Assembly: GCA_014523685.1 (NCBI GenBank)
Contig: JAATVT010000210.1
Span: 1 to 19,223 of the forward strand
Length of the DNA stretch: 19,223 nt
DNA from: Nitrososphaerales archaeon TH5893
Lineage (GTDB): Archaea; Thermoproteota; Nitrososphaeria; Nitrososphaerales; Nitrososphaeraceae
Direction of reading: 5' to 3'
Part shown: piece by piece, positions 15,920-19,223 of the stretch
Numbering within the stretch: position 1 is the stretch's first letter
Layout of the letters: every line of letters begins with the position of its first letter
The notes under the pieces: model-generated
Database searches by the model: none
The model's input: only the letters and a program-made list of their open reading frames with translations
What the model was told of the DNA's origin: nothing
Program-made: the position numbers and the translations under genes

Positions 15920-16141
15920 TTCCAAGTTTTTAGAATATCACCACTTCATGTCAAATTTTGAGTAATATGTTATGCAAAGTCTGGGGCATGCTATCCGCGT
16001 AAATACAACTCTTGGAGAAATGACCCCGTAACCACAGAATAACAAAACCTAAACATGTTGCATTCGCCAAAAGACATTTTCCTATTAACGAGATTTGGTG
16101 CTAGTATAACTAATAAATATTGTGTCATTCCTTTGTCAAGC

Positions 16142-16963
16142 TCATTTCGATTCAATAGCGTCTTCTTTCCTGGTCTCAATCAAACTATTTTTCATGAATT
16201 CCTCATGAGCTTCCTGTACATTTGCATTTGAATGAACAATAGATCTCACGGCCTTAATCATGGAAACCGGATGGCTTGATTGCCAAATATTCCTACCCAT
16301 GTCCACTCCTGATGCTCCATCATGCAATGCGTCGTATGCCAATTGCAGGGCTTCTGATTCATGAGTTAATTTCTTGCCTCCTGCGATTATTACAGGAACA
16401 GGACATCCTTCGACTACCTCTTCAAAGTTCTGGCAATAGTAGGTCTTGACAACATGTGCACCTATTTCGGCAGCTATGCGACAAGCCAGACCCAAATAAC
16501 GTGAGTCTCGACTCATCTCTTTTCCGACAGCTGTAACAGCAAGGACCGGAATCCCATATTTTTCTCCCATATCGACAAGTCTAGATAGGTTGTGGAGAGA
16601 CTGGTGTTCGTATTTGCTCCCTATGAAGATCGAGAGGGCAAGACAGACAACATTAAGCTTAATTGCCTCTTCTATCGAAGTAACTATACTTTCGTTAGAA
16701 AGGTCTTCTCCAATAATGCTCGTACCTCCTGAAGCCCTCAATACTATTGGTGTATTGATATCAGGGCTGACTGAAGTCCGCAAAACCCCTCGTGTCACCA
16801 TAAGAGAATCTGCATAAGGCAAAAGTGGTCTGATAGTCCTCCTTGGCACCCTTAGTCCATCCGTAGGACCAAGAAAATAACCGTGGTCAACAGCTAACAT
16901 GACACATCGACGATTCTCTGGATTGATTATTTTGGATAATCGATTTTTCATGCCCCAGTCCAT
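16142..16963 (-). CDS. LsrF-like class I aldolase/thiolase family protein (DeoC/FbaB superfamily)
   Basis: A 273-residue TIM-barrel protein. Visible signatures are MDWGMKNRLSKIINPE, VMLAVDHGYFLGPTDGL, VVKTYYC with the Schiff-base lysine candidate K173, VPVIIAGGKKL and GASGVDMGRNIWQS. These match, from memory, E. coli LsrF (3-hydroxy-5-phosphonooxypentane-2,4-dione thiolase) almost throughout, except that about 30 residues at the N-terminus are missing. More distant relatives are archaeal fructose-bisphosphate aldolase and the ADH synthase (AroA') of archaeal aromatic synthesis. No lsr transport or kinase gene is near, so autoinducer-2 processing is unlikely. The gene lies 49 bp behind a zinc dehydrogenase but has a TATA box in that gap. 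The family is clear; the substrate is unknown. Confidence 0.87.
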   Translation of the reverse strand: MDWGMKNRLSKIINPENRRCVMLAVDHGYFLGPTDGLRVPRRTIRPLLPYADSLMVTRGVLRTSVSPDINTPIVLRASGGTSIIGEDLSNESIVTSIEEAIKLNVVCLALSIFIGSKYEHQSLHNLSRLVDMGEKYGIPVLAVTAVGKEMSRDSRYLGLACRIAAEIGAHVVKTYYCQNFEEVVEGCPVPVIIAGGKKLTHESEALQLAYDALHDGASGVDMGRNIWQSSHPVSMIKAVRSIVHSNANVQEAHEEFMKNSLIETRKEDAIESK

Positions 16964-16994
16964 TCTCTGATCAACTTCCCGACATCCTCTTAGT

Positions 16995-17002
16995 ATTTAT
17001 AT
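16995..17002 (-). promoter_or_regulatory. Likely TATA box of the LsrF-like gene
   Basis: Reads ATATAAAT on the minus strand, centred about 35 nt before ATG 16963, giving a leader of about 8 nt. It suggests the gene can be transcribed independently of the dehydrogenase upstream. Confidence 0.5.
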
Positions 17003-17012
17003 GTTTAATCTA

Positions 17013-18044
17013 CTAGGCGGTGACGATAACCTTCATTGAATTTTTTGCCTCATGTGCACATATGATGGCCTCCCGGGCGTGTTCTAGAGTAAATCGGTGT
17101 GTTATTATCCAGTCAACATCTATTCTATTGTTATCAAGTAGGGTACACGCTTGATTTGTTTCATGTTCTGACGCGGCATAACTAGGAATCAACGAGAATT
17201 CATTGGAGTATATCTTGCCTGAGTCGAAAGTTACCTGCGTGCCCCTACTCGGGACACCAAAAAGGAGAATCTTTCCCCCTCTTCTTGTTAGGCCAATGGC
17301 CTGAGTGATTGCCTGTGGGTTACTTGTTGCAATAATCGAGATGTCTACTCCAATATTGTTCGTTGCACTCTTGACCGTCCGCTCAACGTCTTGTTGTTTG
17401 CTATTATTAAAGAATTCAATTTCACAGTGGATCTTTGCTAAGTCTAATCTAAACTGGTTGAAGTCGAGAAGAAAAATTTTACCACAACCCACAGACTGCG
17501 TTAACAGAACATGCATGATGCCCGCGGGGCCGGCCCCGAATATAGCAACATTGTCACCTCTCTGAATATTGCACTTGTCTAGCGCTCTTATGCAGCATGC
17601 TAACGGCTCTATAAGTGCGGCCTTTTCAAATGACATACTCTCCGGAAGTCGTATAACCCCTCCCCGAGAAATATTCCATTCTGGGACCAAAATTTCTTCT
17701 GACAAACCACAAGGCTCTATATTACTAGAGTTAAACATTGCACACATAGTGTGATCTCCATGTAAACAATAGTAACAGGAGTAACAAGGTACGTGATGGT
17801 GTACAAAAACCCTATCGCCTACAGATAGGCCTGTTACCGAATTGCCTACTGCAACTATTTCACCGCTCGGCTCATGCCCGAGTCTTCCTGACGACATACC
17901 ATACTCCCCATATACTTTTTCAAGGTCAGAACCGCAAAGTCCACATGCTTTCATCCTTACCAATATATCGCCGGCCCCCAGATTTGGGGGTGCCAATTCA
18001 TCAATTGATACTGTTCTCTTGCTTTTAACGAAGACAGCTTTCAA
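17013..18044 (-). CDS. Zinc-dependent medium-chain alcohol/polyol dehydrogenase
   Basis: MDR-superfamily NAD(P)-dependent oxidoreductase of 343 residues. The catalytic zinc ligands fit C37 (CGLCGSD) and H57-E58 (GHEPSG). The structural zinc lobe is complete with C87, C90, C93 and C101. The Rossmann motif is GAGPAGIMH near residue 168. The overall pattern resembles sorbitol, threonine or sugar-alcohol dehydrogenases more than ethanol dehydrogenase, but the substrate cannot be read. No ATG exists before residue 31. Two consecutive TTG codons open the frame, and the second (18042-18044) gives MKAVFV, the usual MDR start, with a TATA box centred about 27 nt upstream, so it was chosen. It is followed by the LsrF-like gene, suggesting a shared polyol or keto-sugar phosphate pathway. 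Confidence 0.92.
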   Translation of the reverse strand: MKAVFVKSKRTVSIDELAPPNLGAGDILVRMKACGLCGSDLEKVYGEYGMSSGRLGHEPSGEIVAVGNSVTGLSVGDRVFVHHHVPCYSCYYCLHGDHTMCAMFNSSNIEPCGLSEEILVPEWNISRGGVIRLPESMSFEKAALIEPLACCIRALDKCNIQRGDNVAIFGAGPAGIMHVLLTQSVGCGKIFLLDFNQFRLDLAKIHCEIEFFNNSKQQDVERTVKSATNNIGVDISIIATSNPQAITQAIGLTRRGGKILLFGVPSRGTQVTFDSGKIYSNEFSLIPSYAASEHETNQACTLLDNNRIDVDWIITHRFTLEHAREAIICAHEAKNSMKVIVTA

Positions 18045-18068
18045 CAACTAGACTTTCAAGAACCCATC

Positions 18069-18074
18069 TATAAA
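18069..18074 (-). promoter_or_regulatory. TATA box of the zinc dehydrogenase gene
   Basis: TTTATA on the minus strand, centred about 27 nt before the TTG at 18044. It supports a leaderless mRNA beginning at a TTG codon. Confidence 0.65.
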
Positions 18075-18137
18075 CATGTCACAGGTGTTAGACAGGTTCA
18101 AGAAAAAGCCAAGGTCAAGAATCGTTTATTAGTAAGC

Positions 18138-18287
18138 TCAATCTCGATTTTTATTATATTTTTTTGGCTTTCTCATGAAGATCTTTTTGCATCCGTCACA
18201 ACAAAAGAAAAAGATCTTGCCCCTATGTTCATAAGACAACGCCAAGTCCTGTCTTAATTCTATACCACAAACTGGATCTATAGGCAC
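18138..18287 (-). CDS. 49-aa YHS-domain metal-binding microprotein
   Basis: A complete YHS domain and nothing else. It begins MPIDPVCG (C7), continues through LSYEHRGKIFFFC, and has the F-C-x3-C-x3-F box FCCDGCKKIF (C29, C33) before a lysine-rich tail. YHS and the related TRASH domains bind soft metals such as copper; stand-alone forms are thought to act as metal carriers or sensors. The start is GTG at 18285-18287, chosen because it gives the standard YHS opening, the upstream frame closes at a TAG, and a TATATAT box lies about 27 nt before it. It is upstream of the dehydrogenase on the same strand, 93 bp apart. Copper handling is an inference; ammonia oxidisers of this kind are rich in copper enzymes. 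Confidence 0.85.
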   Translation of the reverse strand: MPIDPVCGIELRQDLALSYEHRGKIFFFCCDGCKKIFMRKPKKYNKNRD

Positions 18288-18310
18288 GCCAACTTTTACC
18301 CCAATAGTTC

Positions 18311-18317
18311 TATATAT
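18311..18317 (-). promoter_or_regulatory. TATA box of the YHS microprotein gene
   Basis: ATATATA centred about 27 nt before the GTG at 18287, the spacing of a leaderless transcript. Confidence 0.65.
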
Positions 18318-18322
18318 GGATA

Positions 18323-18442
18323 TCAGAAATCAAATATAATATTCCTCTCATCCCATAAGCCTACATAACCGTGAGATGCCAAGATTCGTTTCGTGTTAGT
18401 GATACAAATGCCATTGGCACACGGACTTAACTTGATACTCAA
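18323..18442 (-). CDS. Possible 39-aa small protein with TTG start
   Basis: A minus-strand frame without an ATG runs about 54 codons. Starting at TTG 18442 it gives 39 residues with SPCANGIC near the front and a protein-like end, HGYVGLWDERNIIFDF. The composition (glycine, aromatic, charged mix, two cysteines) looks more like a real protein than a random frame, but there is no Shine-Dalgarno site and only a weak A/T box about 23 nt upstream. It could also be the tail of a decayed gene. Its stop overlaps the promoter zone of the YHS gene. I do not recognise a family. Confidence 0.27.
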   Translation of the reverse strand: MSIKLSPCANGICITNTKRILASHGYVGLWDERNIIFDF

Positions 18443-18495
18443 TGCTTTTTGACCTGTTTGTTTTTGAGAATCGTTGAGCTCCCAATATTATTGTG

Positions 18496-18666
18496 ATGTC
18501 GTATCCCTTGACCGAAGTAGTCTGTGGCATTTGTGGTGCAACTATTTCAAAAATAATCAATTTAAGGCCTATAAGAGATATATTACGAACCTATGACGGG
18601 AAATGCAAAACATGCGGGAAAACTCTAAATCCTTCAGACTTCACAATAGAGATAGAAAGATTGTAA
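18496..18666 (+). CDS. 56-aa zinc-ribbon protein
   Basis: ATG-initiated 56-residue frame with C10-x2-C13 and C37-x2-C40, each followed by glycine (CGICG and CKTCG), the two knuckles of a zinc ribbon 23 residues apart. The stretch between them is basic (RPIRDILRTYDGK) and the end is acidic and hydrophobic. No membrane segment or signal peptide is present. No convincing TATA box or Shine-Dalgarno site stands before it. It is the only plus-strand gene in this end of the window, convergent with the prenyltransferase gene, with 58 bp between stops. The fold assignment is good; the partner and role are unknown, with nucleic-acid or protein binding the usual options. Confidence 0.72.
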   Translation: MSYPLTEVVCGICGATISKIINLRPIRDILRTYDGKCKTCGKTLNPSDFTIEIERL

Positions 18667-18724
18667 GAGTTTGTGTTTACCTATGGCACAAAAACTAGGC
18701 TAGGACCAACATAGAAATAAATCT

Positions 18725-19223
18725 TCAGAACATTGGGACAATCATACTAAAGAGCAAGGCAAGGCTTGTAATACGAGAGTAATTAATAGTTGATGCCATG
18801 GCTGGAACAAGAGCATCGCTTTCTTCATAATTCTTCCCGAGTTCCCTTATAGCCCTCAAAGCAAATGGAGCAGACGCGAAACATACAATCGAGAATACGT
18901 TCAATATATTGATGGATATACCTATCATAATCATAGAGTACACTGTCACTACCATTGCCGAAAAGATTCTGCAGGAGGTCCTTTTGCCAAACATGATAAC
19001 TAGGGTTCTTCTACCTCCTAATCGATCAGCCTTGTAATCAGGGAATGAATTTATGAGCAAAACTGAAGCTGACAGTAATCCAATTATTGCTCCGATAAAC
19101 AAAACAGGAAAATCAAAATTTGAAGTTTGAATATAATAAGATCCTATGACAATTAATGCCCCCTTGATGCCAACGAATAATTCTGCCAAACCGAAATTGA
19201 CAATCTTTGATGAATAAAGGAGA
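18725..19223 (-). CDS. menA: UbiA/MenA-family prenyltransferase, C-terminal part (cut by window edge)
   Basis: Integral membrane enzyme joining a polyprenyl diphosphate to an aromatic ring. About 165 C-terminal residues are seen and the frame is open to the right edge. The second aspartate motif is DYKAD within NSFPDYKADRLGGRRTL, the Mg-diphosphate site of the family; the first motif lies outside. At least four hydrophobic helices follow one another, ending in LALLFSMIVPMF. The stretch LAELFVGIKGALIVIGSYY fits MenA (1,4-dihydroxy-2-naphthoate polyprenyltransferase) better than UbiA. Menaquinones are known from ammonia-oxidising archaea, which agrees. A TTG at 19189 is only an internal leucine codon. 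Geranylgeranylglyceryl phosphate synthase-type and other UbiA relatives are less likely alternatives. Confidence 0.85.
   Translation of the reverse strand, partial: LLYSSKIVNFGLAELFVGIKGALIVIGSYYIQTSNFDFPVLFIGAIIGLLSASVLLINSFPDYKADRLGGRRTLVIMFGKRTSCRIFSAMVVTVYSMIMIGISINILNVFSIVCFASAPFALRAIRELGKNYEESDALVPAMASTINYSRITSLALLFSMIVPMF

Noticed and set aside
15991..16179. 62-codon minus-strand frame overlapping the end of the LsrF-like gene
   Set aside because: Overlaps a clear gene by 38 bp in another frame, has no motif, and most of it lies in the likely ilvB promoter region. An internal ATG gives 45 residues, also without support.
16142..16963. Autoinducer-2 quorum-sensing function from LsrF resemblance
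   Set aside because: No lsrK, lsrG, lsrR or transporter genes nearby; resemblance of one enzyme does not support the pathway.
1..19223. tRNA, rRNA, CRISPR array or mobile element
   Set aside because: Inspection of all intergenic regions by eye found no cloverleaf-like fold, spaced repeat array, transposase or terminal inverted repeats. A small C/D box RNA could be missed by eye.

Overview
The window reads as chromosomal DNA of an ammonia-oxidising-type archaeon (Nitrososphaerota, formerly Thaumarchaeota; group I.1b is my guess). The evidence is an archaeal release factor aRF1, archaeal-type NMN adenylyltransferase and SAH hydrolase, a split methylmalonyl-CoA mutase with epimerase and MeaB (as in the thaumarchaeal 3-hydroxypropionate/4-hydroxybutyrate CO2-fixation cycle), TATA-box promoters spaced for leaderless mRNAs, and several very small Cys-pair proteins. 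I see no insertion sequence, phage gene, CRISPR array, rRNA or tRNA. Most of it is a compact housekeeping region on the minus strand.

Layout: 1-1601 holds the 5' part of prf1 (minus, cut by the left edge) divergent from an HTH-CBS regulator (plus). 1616-4909 (minus) holds ahcY, a Rieske-type ferredoxin, cysS and an unrecognised 48-aa CxxC microprotein. 4910-5268 is a gap with at most one weak small ORF. 5269-6082 (plus) holds nadM and a 43-aa zinc ribbon. 6127-6176 holds two inverted repeats between convergent genes. 6190-9302 (minus) is meaB, mcmA1 and mce, with three 10-bp direct repeats between mcmA1 and mce. mcmA2, the B12-binding subunit, is divergent (9441-9881, plus), and its stop overlaps the stop of ilvC.

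9878-15919 (minus) is the branched-chain amino acid block: ilvB-ilvN-leuA-leuB packed as an operon, then ilvC behind its own promoter. ilvD and leuCD are not in the window. 16142-18044 (minus) pairs a zinc medium-chain dehydrogenase with a class I aldolase-family protein that looks strikingly like LsrF. 18048-18724 is a microprotein island with a 49-aa YHS protein, a 56-aa zinc ribbon and a possible 39-aa protein. The right edge cuts a MenA/UbiA-type prenyltransferase.

Functionally, meaB/mcmA1/mcmA2/mce convert methylmalonyl-CoA to succinyl-CoA in carbon fixation. The ilv/leu block uses pyruvate and acetyl-CoA to make valine and leucine precursors. ahcY, cysS and nadM serve methyl-group, translation and NAD metabolism. 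The menA-like gene suggests quinone synthesis. The least explained parts are the LsrF-like/dehydrogenase pair, the microproteins and the 10-bp repeats. The consistent spacing of about 27 nt between TATA box and start codon let me reassign several start codons. Everything here is from reading the sequence; no database search was run, and family resemblances are from memory.
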